A DNA stretch of 64,000 nt from Adineta steineri (taxonomy: Eukaryota; Rotifera; Eurotatoria; Adinetida; Adinetidae), in NCBI GenBank assembly GCA_905250115.1, contig CAJNOI010000036.1, positions 35,324 through 99,323 on the forward strand, read 5' to 3'. Positions 12,691 to 22,490 of the stretch are shown here, in pieces. A model generated the notes under the pieces. The model was not told where the DNA came from and made no database searches. It saw only the letters and a program-made list of their open reading frames with translations. Position numbers and translations under genes: made by a program. Numbering within the stretch: the stretch's first letter is position 1; every line of letters begins with the position of its first letter.

Positions 12691-12756
12691 GGGTCGGAGT
12701 AATTGGCCGAAGAAAGAATAGACGGCCGAATCGATCGAAGGCGCTGATTGGCTGTT
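12691..12756. repeat. Left terminal inverted repeat of the MULE
   Basis: About 66 bp. The outer 22 bp are perfect against the right end, the middle part is diverged, and ctgattggctgtt at 12744-12756 again matches at the same distance from the end. Confidence 0.85.
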
Positions 12757-12808
12757 GCGGTAAACTCGTTTAACCTATAGCTGTCGATCCGTAGTTTACC
12801 TGCAACAG
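12752..12808. repeat. Subterminal hairpin at the left end of the MULE
   Basis: ctgttgcggtaaact (12752-12766) pairs with agtttacctgcaacag (12793-12808) with one bulged base and a loop of 26 nt. The right end has no such partner, so this could be an asymmetric transposase-binding or promoter feature; function is inferred only. Confidence 0.55.
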
Positions 12809-13004
12809 TCTAATATATATCGATATATATATGTATATCGATAAATGTACAAAGGTTTCGGAGTTAAGAGAACTTTCCTAATGACTTTTAAAATAAAAGC
12901 AAAAAGATTTTTAATTCATTAATAACTATCTTAAAATTTTAGATGTAAAAGCCTTTTACAATTAAGTGGTTTCTATCGTATAAATTACATTTTTCTACGT
13001 CATA

Positions 13005-16000
13005 ATGACTGAAGCAACTTCATATCGATGTAAGCCGTTTTTTTTAGAACATTTCATGATGCTTTTGTTTTCTATTTAGCTACAAATTCATCAAAAAATA
13101 AATCAAGTGTAAAAGAATTGATTCACGCATTAAAAAATGGTGAGAAACTTGATTGTTTGCCTGATGTAATTCAGACTGGTGTATTTTATCGTCTTGCATT
13201 ATGTTCAAATACTCAAGGTAAGTTTTATTTTGTTGATAATTTCATTACACATTTTTTATTTGATTAGATGGGTACAAGTTAGATCCTTTTCTATGGAAAA
13301 ATACAGGCACAATACCATATCCAAAAAATAATCCTGAATTTATCAAAATTTATTATTCGTGCATTAATGCTGAGAAGAAAAAAGATGGTCGATGTGTAAA
13401 ACATGTTTATATATCTAAAACAAATGTTCTGGATGTCCTTGTTCATTATCATGGTAAGAATTTAATTTTTCAAGATCGAGCATTATTTATTTTCTTTTAT
13501 TTAGGAAATCTTGATATTGCAACAAAACATTCACATGGAAATTCTCAATTAATCAATTCTCATGTACATCGCAATGTGCCTTCATCAGTTGTTAATGAAA
13601 TAGATGGATTAGTAACAACAATGTCAGGTGCTGCTGCTTATAAAACATTATCTGCTACAATTGATAAAGATGGTAGTCCACGAAACGAATATCAATGCAA
13701 ATATCGACGAAGAAAATATTTAGAAAGTCAACGAATCAGCACAGATGAAATTCTTAATATTGGTCTGTTAGGTTATGAACTTAATGGGTTTTTCAAATTC
13801 ATGTTATGGCAACCACAATTAGTTATCGTCTTGATGCATGATCAAATGAAAAAACAATTTTCAAGTCTTCTTAAACTAACTGAAGAAATTATTCCTTTAT
13901 ATTATGATACTACATTTTCCTTGGGTGAAGTTTATGTTTCAGTACGGACAATTTATACTGTTAAAAAATGATTTTCTAACCGTTTTCTCCATTTAGATAT
14001 TGAGTTTTCGACATACAATGTTTACTGAACGACCAATACTTCCAATTGCCATTCTAATGCATGACACTAAACAAGAATATGCACATGATAATATAGCTCG
14101 TGTACTTGAAATGGAATTACCAGATTTGTATAAAAAATGTGTATTTATAACAGATCATGAAATCGGATTTAAAAATGCTTTTCGAAAATGTTATCCTACA
14201 ATGCCACAACTTCGTTGCTGGAATCACGCACTAAAAGATATTAAAATTGCTGCTAAAAAGTACTTACATGTTGAACAACAATCACAAACTACTGAACAAC
14301 AACAAACACCATCTGATGAACAACAAACATCTAATGAAGATACACAAATGAAGATTGAACAACAAGATGATAATCTTTTAACAAAAAAACAACTTGTAGC
14401 TTGTGTTATGGAAGAAATCAAAGATCTTCTACGTTCAACCACTCGTGATGAATTTATCAATGAATATGCAAACGTTTCTCAGTCGTGGTCACCAGAATTT
14501 TATCATTACTTCGAAACATATTGTTTACCATCAATCGATGAGTTAGGTAAGTCCAAATAATTTCTTCCTTTGACAAGTCGACTTATCCTTTATATAGTAT
14601 CTTTTGACTAAAACGATACATTCATTTTTTTTCTTCCTTTGATAAGTCGACTTATCTCACGTAGATAACTCGACTTATCCTTTACATCATTTTTTTTTAC
14701 TAGATTTATACATACATTCTTTCCTCCCTTTGATGAGTCGACTTATCCTTTACATAGGATCTTTTGACTAGATCTATACATTCCATTTTTTCTTTCTTTG
14801 ATAAGTCGACTTATCCTAATGAGACAAGTCGACTTATCCTTTACATAATATTTTTTGACTAGATTTATACATTCAATTTTCCTCCCTTCGATAAGTCGAC
14901 TTATCATTATGTTTTTTATATACTATTGATGTTGTATCATTTAGGTGCTTGGTCTAGTCTTCCGATGAATCTATTTGATGATATGTCTGGTGTAACAAGT
15001 AATCCTAGTGAAAGTATCAATGCTGTGTTCAAGCGGTGGCTTTGTTGGAAAGAATTATCACTTGATGCATTAGTTCAAATGTTTTATTTAGTATTAGGTT
15101 ATTATGTCAATGAAATTAGACGTGGTTTTTCTGGATATGGTTTGTACTTCGTTTTCAATATTCTTTGTTAAATCTGATACTATGTGTACTAATCGTTTCT
15201 CTTTTTATAGGCAATTATCATTTACAATTAAAATATAATGATTCAAAGGTTGATCCTGCTCTACTAACATTTGTTTCTGGATTTTCACCTGATGTGGCTG
15301 TTGAAAAAATGAGATCTCTGTTACTTAAGCGAAAATCATCTGAAAATCATGGCGATTCTGGAATGAATTCTATAATAACTAAATTGGATTTTAGCAGCTT
15401 GAACAATGATGGTGATATTAGCATTTTACAAGATTCTGCGATGAATCCAGCTCTTCAAGATACATCGATTCAAGGTCCAACAGAAGATAATGATAAATCT
15501 TCCTATCGTGCAACATTAAGTAATACTGATCGAGCTGAACTTCATATTCAACAAGGTTTAGTGAAATTTCATGAAGATAGTGGAGCTTTTATTGTACGTT
15601 CTCTTGATCATAATTTGGTTCATGCTGTTCATATGAGTGATCCTAAACGACTTTTTCGATGTTCATGCTCAAACACAACGCAAAGTTGTTTTCATATACT
15701 TTGTGTTAAAGTATATTTGAGTAAGTTCACATTTCAAAAGATTAAAATCTTGTCAATTACGCTTTCTATTTTACTTTTAAGAGATGCCGATGGACAAGTC
15801 CAATGAAAAAGTTAATCTTGGTCATTCACGAAAACGTAGAAGAATCGAAGACAAGATCACAAAGCCTGGTGGAAAACGACCTCGTCGATGTGATAAAGAT
15901 CCAGAAAAGAAAAATACATCTCCATATTTTCATTCGAATGAGAACAGTTCAACAATTCTTTCACAAACAAAACAAATAGGCATTGCTTCTCAAACAGCTT

Positions 16001-16179
16001 CATTAAATAATCCATCATCGATTACTCGTGCACTTACAGATATATCTAATGTACCTTCAAGTTCAACTGCTCTTGATTCTATTCAACGAAGAATAACATC
16101 GATTCGTTTTGTCACACCAATAAATATCAGTATGCCATTACGACAATCAACCGAATCCTTAGTTCTTAAACCACTCTAG
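13005..16179 (+). CDS. MULE transposase (DDE, SWIM zinc finger)
   Basis: Eight exons read through consistent GT-AG junctions: 13005-13029, 13080-13217, 13268-13453, 13505-13941, 13997-14546, 14945-15139, 15211-15720 and 15782-16179, giving 812 residues. It would cut and paste the element. The MULE catalytic core is visible: Asp251 in YYDTTFSLGEVYVS, Asp315 in FITDHEIGFKNAF followed by LRCWNHALK, and Glu468 in TSNPSESINAVFKRW. A SWIM finger follows at residues 661-672 with spacing CxCx6CxH. The C-terminus is basic (SRKRRRIEDK, GKRPRRCDK), suiting nuclear import. The N-terminal 200 residues (YKLDPFLWKNTGTIPYPK and beyond) are probably the DNA-binding part, but I see no zinc-coordination motif there. 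The intron 14547-14944 is unusual for its length and its seven palindromes. Confidence 0.9.
14572..14905. repeat. Seven copies of a 16 bp palindrome inside a transposase intron
   Basis: The palindrome gataagtcgacttatc occurs perfectly at 14641-14656, 14800-14815 and 14890-14905 and with one or two changes at 14572-14587, 14664-14679, 14732-14747 and 14823-14838. Between them runs a repeated spacer (tttacatagtatcttttgac, then tagatttatacattca). The array fills the 398 bp intron 14547-14944, which is several times longer than the other introns of this gene. Confidence 0.9.
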
Positions 16180-16612
16180 GTTATGTAAGTTTTTCAGAAT
16201 GGATGTTTTTGCAATTTTAATATATTTTTATCTTTATTCTAGTGTTGTACATCGTGACAATAGTTTTTTTTTGTTTCTTGATTAGTAAAGCTTTACAAGA
16301 TATTGCTAGTAATATACTTGTTGTGATACAGTTAATATACAGATGATATGGTTTACTGTGTTAAAATACTGACAAGATTTAATTGTATTTTTATCTTTAC
16401 GATTTTTGTGTGTTTTTCTTATAGCATAAGGACATTGTTTCAGGAATGATTTTGTAGTTTTTCTTATTTTTTATTCTGTATATCATGTAATTTTTTGATC
16501 AAGCTTTTGTGTCTATTTACAGGTGAAAATAATTCACTATATGTTTGTTTATTTGTGTTGGTTGATCATACTTATTTTTTTCTTATTATAGATTTACTTA
16601 TATTAATTCATA

Positions 16613-17716
16613 ATGCACAAAGCTGTATTCGTGAAGCCGGTTAATACTATCAGTAAGTCAGTTATACTCGTGTTTCAGTATGATCTAGTGTGATAGATGA
16701 TTATTTAGATGATTTATGTTTGAAAGTAAAAGAAGCATATATCGAAAACAAAATACCTATACCATATCCAGCTGCAAATAAACAACTACAATTGCGATTA
16801 ACACAATTCGTTTCTAAAGGTAAAGTTCTTATTTAATTAATAAACAGTTAATTGTGCATCTGTTCTTTAAAGGTCTATCCGATGAACAGTCAAGTTTACC
16901 GTTTGACAAGGTAAATTCTAAACGAGTATATACTTTGGAAAAACATGATAACATTGTTCAATTGATGATGTTTGTTAAAGAAAATGATCAAACAAGTATT
17001 TTTCCATGTTATTTTAAAGATTATCATAAAAAAAGTGATTTTTATTGTAGAAAAATTGATTGTATTAACAGTTGATGATGAAATTCAGTTAGTTGTTTCG
17101 TCTTTCATGGAAGTGTATGAACGAACGGGTTTTCTTGAATCGACACCTAAGTGCCATAAACGATTAGATAATACTTATTTAATTTCAAACAAAAGAATTC
17201 GTATTATTCAACGAACACTGTAAGATTTACATATTATAAATCTCATTATTGTTCTTATCAATTTTAGAGGAAAATTTATTGCTTTATCATATAATGATGA
17301 AAACAAAGATGTTTCTACTACAAATTCAGCACCAGAAATTGATAGTAATGACACAAATGAAAATGAAGATTGTAATGATACAGCTGTTGCTGATGTAGAT
17401 AATCAACAACTAAAGTAAGTGCTTTCCAGAAATTATTTGAACAATTTATTATCATAATAAAGATTTCATATATTCTGATATATTAGCAGAAATGTTCCCA
17501 ATACTGTTTTGCAAAGTACTGAAAATATTTTGACACCATCTTCATCAAAAACAACTGTCATGACACGTTCAAGATCTAAATTGGACAAAAATCAGAATGG
17601 TCAATCAATAGAACGGTAAAGTTTTGTTCAATTTATTTCCTAAAACTATTTTATAACTATGCTCTGTTTGTAGTGTTGATACTTTAAAGTCTTCTAAAAG
17701 AAGAAAAATTAGATAA
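16613..17716 (+). CDS. Second MULE gene, unknown protein
   Basis: I do not recognise this family. Seven exons can be joined with good GT-AG sites and kept in frame: 16613-16652, 16709-16819, 16873-16995, 17051-17219, 17268-17414, 17487-17615 and 17674-17716, coding 253 residues. The first two thirds look globular (LCLKVKEAYIENKIPIPYP, LIVLTVDDEIQLVVSSFMEV, ESTPKCHKRLDNTYLISNKR); the last third is acidic and polar, ending in the basic KSSKRRKIR, a plausible nuclear signal. It lies 434 bp after the transposase in the same orientation and inside the terminal repeats, so it travels with the element. It may be an accessory transposition factor, comparable in position to mudrB of maize MuDR, or a captured host gene. 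That seven introns are all in frame argues that it is a real gene. Confidence 0.72.
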
Positions 17717-18222
17717 TGTGAAATTTGGTTATTGTTTGTCTACTGATCGAAGTAATCGTTCTATATCACTTGGTAATAAATCTTTCATAAATCTTAACTA
17801 TTTGATTATCTAGACTGTTTTCTCAATACATATGTCTATATTGTAATTCATTTATTTTTTATTGTTTTCAAAATTTTGTTACTTTTTTGTTGTGCTGATA
17901 TCTCTTGCGAAACTTTATAGTTTCTTGTCAAAATAAATGATACATTTAGAAAAGTATTTTATACACAGCTACTATGACCAAAATTAATATAATGTGTTTG
18001 TGAATGTAATTTTGTATAGTCGATTAAAATATTTAAGTCTGGGTTCTTTCAAATATTATCAATAATTTCTTTAACTTCTTTAAACCATCAATCTAGTAAT
18101 TATCAAGAAGCTAATAAACCGATGATTATTCAGTTTTTACTCAAAACATTTAAGATATATTGCATGATGGTGACATCTTTTAGAATTAATAGCACTTTAA
18201 ATGTATAAGATATATGAAATAG

Positions 18223-18288
18223 AACAGCCAATCAGTTTATTAGTCTTCTTCGTTCTTCGGCTTCGGCTTCGGCCAATTACTCCGACCC
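18223..18288. repeat. Right terminal inverted repeat of the MULE
   Basis: Reverse complement of the left end: perfect over the outer 22 bp (18267-18288) and again at 18223-18235 (aacagccaatcag). Between them lies a cttcggcttcggcttcgg run that looks like replication slippage of the end sequence. Confidence 0.85.
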
Positions 18289-18297
18289 GTACCATTT
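18289..18297. repeat. Target-site duplication, right copy
   Basis: gtaccattt, identical to 12682-12690. Confidence 0.92.
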
Positions 18298-18719
18298 GGA
18301 TAATAGTTTTTTTGTACGGACTGCCTATTTTTTCTTTATCAATTATTTATATTCGTATCACGATACATATTCGTCAACAATCAACTAATCAGACGATTGC
18401 AGTTAAACGTCGACAAGCGCGAGATTTTGTTGTTATTCGACGCATTATAATTCTTAATAGTATACTGTTTATTTTGGTAGTACCGGGCATGATTATGTTG
18501 GTCATCGATTATATCACAGGAAATGAACTAACTCTAAACTATCGTGTTACATGGCTTTCGTTTGAGCTATCTATGATAATACTAAGTATTTTAATAACTG
18601 TTATGACACCTCAGTTGAAAATTATTGTTATATCAAAATTGAAACGAAATACAGTGATACCTATAGCTGCTATTGTAGAAAATTCAGTTCAAATAAGAAC
18701 AGCTGGTACTCTTCAATAA

Positions 18720-19768
18720 CTTCAAGTATTTTCTGACTTTTTTTTCTTGAAATAATGATGATTGTATTGAACAAGTAGTATTTATCTATTTTATTATAGT
18801 TTTCAACTGATTTGATACAAAATAAAATAAGAATATTTACTATAATTCATCTCTACTAATGAATTGTAAGATAATTCATACCAGCAATTCTCTAAATAGT
18901 TTTTATTATTTTTTATAACGATAAACAAAGTTTCAAAGAATTTTCAAAAAAACGCAAGAACTTTGTTACCAATCTAATATTACAGATTTTTCAGTACATT
19001 AATGATGTGAGATTCTTAATATTACTTTCCTGTTTCTACGTTAGAGTTACTTCTCGTTTAATTATCTGTCAATGCCGATATGATAGTATTTTAATACATT
19101 AAAAATATTAATTTAATGTCTGTTATTCTCAAATAACAGACATAAAACTACAAGTTGACTAACAATATTGGATATATATGTATATATATTTTTAATTAAA
19201 CTTTTCATGAGTTGATGTCTTGAAAAATCATTCTTGGATAAAAATATATGTTTATCTTTAATGTCTGTCTTTAAAATCGTTTTATTTATTTAGAATAACT
19301 TCCAACAATTTTCCAGACTATTTTATATATTCGTAAATAACTTTCAAGTCTTCATGCCACTTTCATGCTAGTCTATGTGACAGACAAATGAAAATAATTA
19401 CAACAGAGATGAACGTTAGTTTTTACTTTTTTTCGCTTTATTAACAGTGAAGATTAGACTCAACATTTCTTTTATCAAAGATTTTTGAAGTGATATTTCA
19501 CATTTAAATCTTCATTTATATTCTAATTCATCTTATACAACTCATATTCTAATTAGAAAACATGCATTTTACACCACCAGAATTAATTAAGTAAAAAGAA
19601 AAGACTACATTGGTATGGGCGTAAAAGCAGTACTTCTATCTGAAATGACTAATAGAATACTTGATGACGTAGAGAAAGATGTCATGAACACTACTATATT
19701 AATCCAAAGAAAAAATGAGATCCTGATTCGTATCTATTAGACAAAAAAAAATTACTTACATTGGTAAT
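18720..19768. other. Intergenic, no gene seen
   Basis: AT-rich. The one clear structure is a perfect 12 bp inverted repeat with a 4-nt loop (atgtctgttatt at 19116-19127 and its complement at 19132-19143). Confidence 0.6.
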
Positions 19769-20866
19769 ATGTCGTCTACTAGCAATGAGATTAATCAATT
19801 GAACGAAGCAGCATCAGTAGCTGTTCTAGTTTTATCATTCATAAGTTTTGTACCTGGTGGAATCGGTCTGATGTTTAACTTTCTTATTTTCACTCGTCCA
19901 TCTCTACGTCGTGAACCATGTGCATTGTATTTTCTCTCATCAACATGTTTCAGTTTTTTCGTTGTATTCATAATATTACCTGTGCGCATCTTTGCAGTGA
20001 TCTTTAATATGGATATGGCTAATTACAATCGTGGAATTTGTAAAATAGAATATTTTGCTCTATATGCAACACGTGCAACAGCTTCATGGTTAATTGTAAT
20101 GGCATGTATCGATCGCTTCATCCATAGTTCATCAGATGTAAATATTCGTCGATTGAGTTCATTAAAGACAACTAGAATAGCTATAGGACTAACCAGTATT
20201 ACAATGATCATTCTACATATTCATATGATTAGTTATTATGAAATAACTTATGTATCTGATCGATTTGGTAATATTTCACCTTCATGCAATAGTCAAACTG
20301 GTACTTATCGTACATTTCTGGGATTTTGGAATATGGCTGTGTACTCGTTTTGTCCATCTTTCTTTATGTTTCTCTTTGGTTTTCTTACACTTAATCATAT
20401 TCGTCTGCATCATCGTGTGATTCCAGCGAATGGTGAAACACATAGAATTGCTCGACGAACAGATATCCAACTCTTACGCATGTTAACTGCTCAAGTGTTA
20501 GTAATTATCATCTCTACTTTACCATTTTCTATCAATCAACTCTACTCATCGTTTACTAGCAGTATTCCAAAGAGTACTCTTCGAATTGCTCAAGAAAATT
20601 TAGCAGCTCGTATTGTAGGTACAACGACGTATTTTGCTCATTCAAGCAGCTTCTATTTATATACACTAACAGGTTCAGTTTTTCGTAAAGAACTTTCCAA
20701 CATTCTTAGACGATGTTGGCAGGCTGATCGAAATATGTTCCCGAGGATTCAGAATGAAATACATCCAATGTCACTTTTACAAAAAAGTCAACAAATCACT
20801 GGTGTACGCATTACTTCTCAACAGCCCAAACCAAATAGCAAAATCATTCGAAAAATCGATATTTAA
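19769..20866 (+). CDS. Rhodopsin-like (FMRFamide/peptide-type) GPCR, copy 3
   Basis: Single-exon receptor of 365 residues, third living member of the subfamily of the genes at 3527 and 8561 but more diverged. Matching signatures: RREPCALYFLSST after TM1, MACIDRFIHSS at the end of TM3, SQTGTYRTFLGFWNMAVYSF before and in TM5, ARRTDIQLLRMLTAQV into TM6, and SFYLYTLTGSVFRKEL for TM7 and helix 8. The C-terminal tail is the longest of the three (about 50 residues after helix 8, rich in Gln, Ser and Lys). The start MSSTSNEINQLN matches the other copies. It does not carry the ttagattgtaatca block upstream, so its 5' region has changed or its duplication is older. Confidence 0.88.
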   Translation: MSSTSNEINQLNEAASVAVLVLSFISFVPGGIGLMFNFLIFTRPSLRREPCALYFLSSTCFSFFVVFIILPVRIFAVIFNMDMANYNRGICKIEYFALYATRATASWLIVMACIDRFIHSSSDVNIRRLSSLKTTRIAIGLTSITMIILHIHMISYYEITYVSDRFGNISPSCNSQTGTYRTFLGFWNMAVYSFCPSFFMFLFGFLTLNHIRLHHRVIPANGETHRIARRTDIQLLRMLTAQVLVIIISTLPFSINQLYSSFTSSIPKSTLRIAQENLAARIVGTTTYFAHSSSFYLYTLTGSVFRKELSNILRRCWQADRNMFPRIQNEIHPMSLLQKSQQITGVRITSQQPKPNSKIIRKIDI

Positions 20867-21347
20867 TAGAAATAAAATCTCAACTCTGTGAAAATAAATG
20901 ACACGTCTTTTTTTTATTTTTATTACTCATAAATAGATCAGCTAATAGTATTCTCATATTTTTCAAATTATTTATTCAGCATGTAGTTCATTAAAACCAT
21001 GGAGAAAATATATAAAAAGAAAACTGATGGATTCGTGAAGAACAATACCTTATGTGAAAAAATAAAATCAAAATTATGATTAAGATTAGCATCTTACAAT
21101 AATGTTTCTTATAAAAATTTACCTAGCACTTTTTTCTCTTTTTACCAGAATATTTATCAATTGAATATCTTGAGGGTAGATGTGGATCTCAAGAGTAAAA
21201 ACAATCATATTCACACCCATAATAAGTGATAATTTTTATTTTTTTAAAATAAATAAGAACATTAAAATGTATTGTAGTTTATAGAATGAAAACAAGTGAT
21301 TCGATCGTAAATATTCTATTCATGCCAATCGAGCACTTCTTTGCCAA
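20867..21347. other. Convergent intergenic region with G-rich motif
   Basis: Lies between the 3' ends of the receptor and the NHL gene. It contains the telomere-like G-rich motif at 21169-21189 followed at about 21210-21219 by a C-rich partner (tcacaccca). Nothing else recognised. Confidence 0.55.
21169..21189. repeat. Dispersed telomere-like G-rich motif
   Basis: Reads cttgagggtagatgtggatc; related to copies at 6617, 22971, 57106 and (inverted) 57839. Confidence 0.5.
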
Positions 21348-22490
21348 TTAGTAGTTACATGTAATATTTGGGTCAATACGAACGATTCGATTCGATAGAG
21401 TATCCGAAACATACATTACATAATTATCTGTAATCAACATATCGAAAAACGCAGCATTTAGGAAGCTAAAATTTCCGATCATAGATCCATTATTGTCGAA
21501 GATCAAAATACCAGCTGATCCTAGTGAGAACCAACGGCGATCGCATTCATCGATTGTTATATGAGCACCGGCACTGGATGGTGCTATCAGCTGGGCGTTG
21601 ATTATCAGCGTCTCTGTCCATGACATGCTATCACTACTATTCGCGCTAAATAAAGAGACAGTGCTACTTGGCCATGAGGTGACATAGAAGGCTGTATCAT
21701 TGATAGGCCACATACCATGCGGACTTTGATAATTCGTTGTTTGCTCATGAAAAAATGAATAATCTGATGAAATAATATTCGACTGATTGAAAAAAATGAG
21801 TTTGCTATCATCAGTAGAAGCAACTATCATTATGCGACCATTGTTGAGAAGCATGATGTCGCGCGGGTTGTTTATATACGATGATGTAATATTCAACATT
21901 GTTGTCAGATTATTACTATCAATCATTAGAATAGTTCTTGGATATACTCCCACATAATAGGCCTCATTATAGTAGACCATGTTCAGCAATGATAGTCCAT
22001 TTCCTATTAACGTGCTATCAATGAGTGTGAGATACGTTGGGTGATAACGATAGAGATATTGCCCACCTGATTGAGTTGTCACAAGAAAACCATGATTATC
22101 GAATGCAAGACAATGAGGCGATACGTTGACTGATATTGATACAGCGTTCCGAAGTTTACTTAGCAAGAGATTAAGATCGGGCATACAACAGCTACTGGCA
22201 TTTGGTAATATCTGTTGCGGAAAATATAATCGACCTTGTGCAGTTGCTTGGATACGGTAGGTTTGTGGTGCAGTATCAAAGAATTGACATGTATTGTTAG
22301 GAAAACAATTTAGTACTTGATAGGATGATTCAGCTGTACAAAGACATTCGTTACATGTCTGGTTGTTTACTATAATATTGTTCGAACTGGATATCGGGAC
22401 AAGTGTGACATTATCAATGAATGGAATGAGAACTGAGCAGCTTACTGGAATTTGATACATCAAAAGAACAGAAACTACCAGAATAAACAT
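21348..22490 (-). CDS. Secreted NHL/beta-propeller-like protein
   Basis: Single-exon protein of 380 residues starting at an ATG. It begins with a clear signal peptide (FILVVSVLLMYQIPVSCS), so it is probably secreted. A cysteine-rich stretch follows (TCNECLCTAESSYQVLNCFPNNTCQFF, residues about 43-70), then the CC pair in NASSCCMPDL, which together resemble the small disulfide module found in front of bdelloid NHL proteins. Residues about 120-380 form repeated short strands of beta-propeller type (for example HCLAFDNHGFLVTTQSGG, NPRDIMLLNNGRIMIVAS, SPHGMWPINDTAFYVTSW, ITDNYVMYVSDTLSNRIVRID), each a hydrophobic strand followed by a turn. Many N-x-S/T sites suit glycosylation. The binding partner is unknown. 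Confidence 0.75.
   Translation of the reverse strand: MFILVVSVLLMYQIPVSCSVLIPFIDNVTLVPISSSNNIIVNNQTCNECLCTAESSYQVLNCFPNNTCQFFDTAPQTYRIQATAQGRLYFPQQILPNASSCCMPDLNLLLSKLRNAVSISVNVSPHCLAFDNHGFLVTTQSGGQYLYRYHPTYLTLIDSTLIGNGLSLLNMVYYNEAYYVGVYPRTILMIDSNNLTTMLNITSSYINNPRDIMLLNNGRIMIVASTDDSKLIFFNQSNIISSDYSFFHEQTTNYQSPHGMWPINDTAFYVTSWPSSTVSLFSANSSDSMSWTETLIINAQLIAPSSAGAHITIDECDRRWFSLGSAGILIFDNNGSMIGNFSFLNAAFFDMLITDNYVMYVSDTLSNRIVRIDPNITCNY

Larger units (their letters stand above)
12691..18288. mobile_element. Mutator-like DNA transposon (MULE), autonomous, 5598 bp
   Basis: The ends are inverted repeats: the first 22 bp starting gggtcggagt at 12691 match the reverse complement of 18267-18288 exactly, and a 13 bp block (ctgattggctgtt) recurs at offset 54-66 from both ends. 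A 9 bp target duplication flanks it. Inside are two genes in the same orientation: a transposase with DDE and SWIM motifs (13005-16179) and an unknown second gene (16613-17716). All exons read cleanly, the ends are complete and the duplication is perfect, so the copy is young and could be active. The right end carries a short cttcgg repeat that the left end lacks. About 570 bp after the second gene holds nothing recognisable. Confidence 0.93.
11991..18719 (+). pseudogene. Rhodopsin-like GPCR gene interrupted by a Mutator-like transposon
   Basis: Exon 1 is 11991-12326 (caa|gtgagt); the intron ends at 12491; exon 2 runs 12492-12690, is cut by the element 12691-18288 plus one copy of the 9 bp duplication, and resumes at 18298-18719. 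Leaving out the element and one duplication gives an uninterrupted reading frame of 318 residues, so the receptor was intact before insertion. The protein belongs to a different receptor subfamily from its neighbours: TM1 about residues 10-37, TM2 49-72, TM3 ending in LYRLCRIVYP (DRY counterpart), then TM5 starting right at the insertion point (IWIIVFLYG). The tail reads TPQLKIIVISK. The coding parts on both sides show no other damage, which suggests a recent insertion, perhaps present on only one homologous copy. Confidence 0.85.

Noticed and set aside
14224..14460. Cys/Ser-rich minus-strand ORF within the transposase
   Set aside because: It is the complement of the Gln-rich transposase exon.
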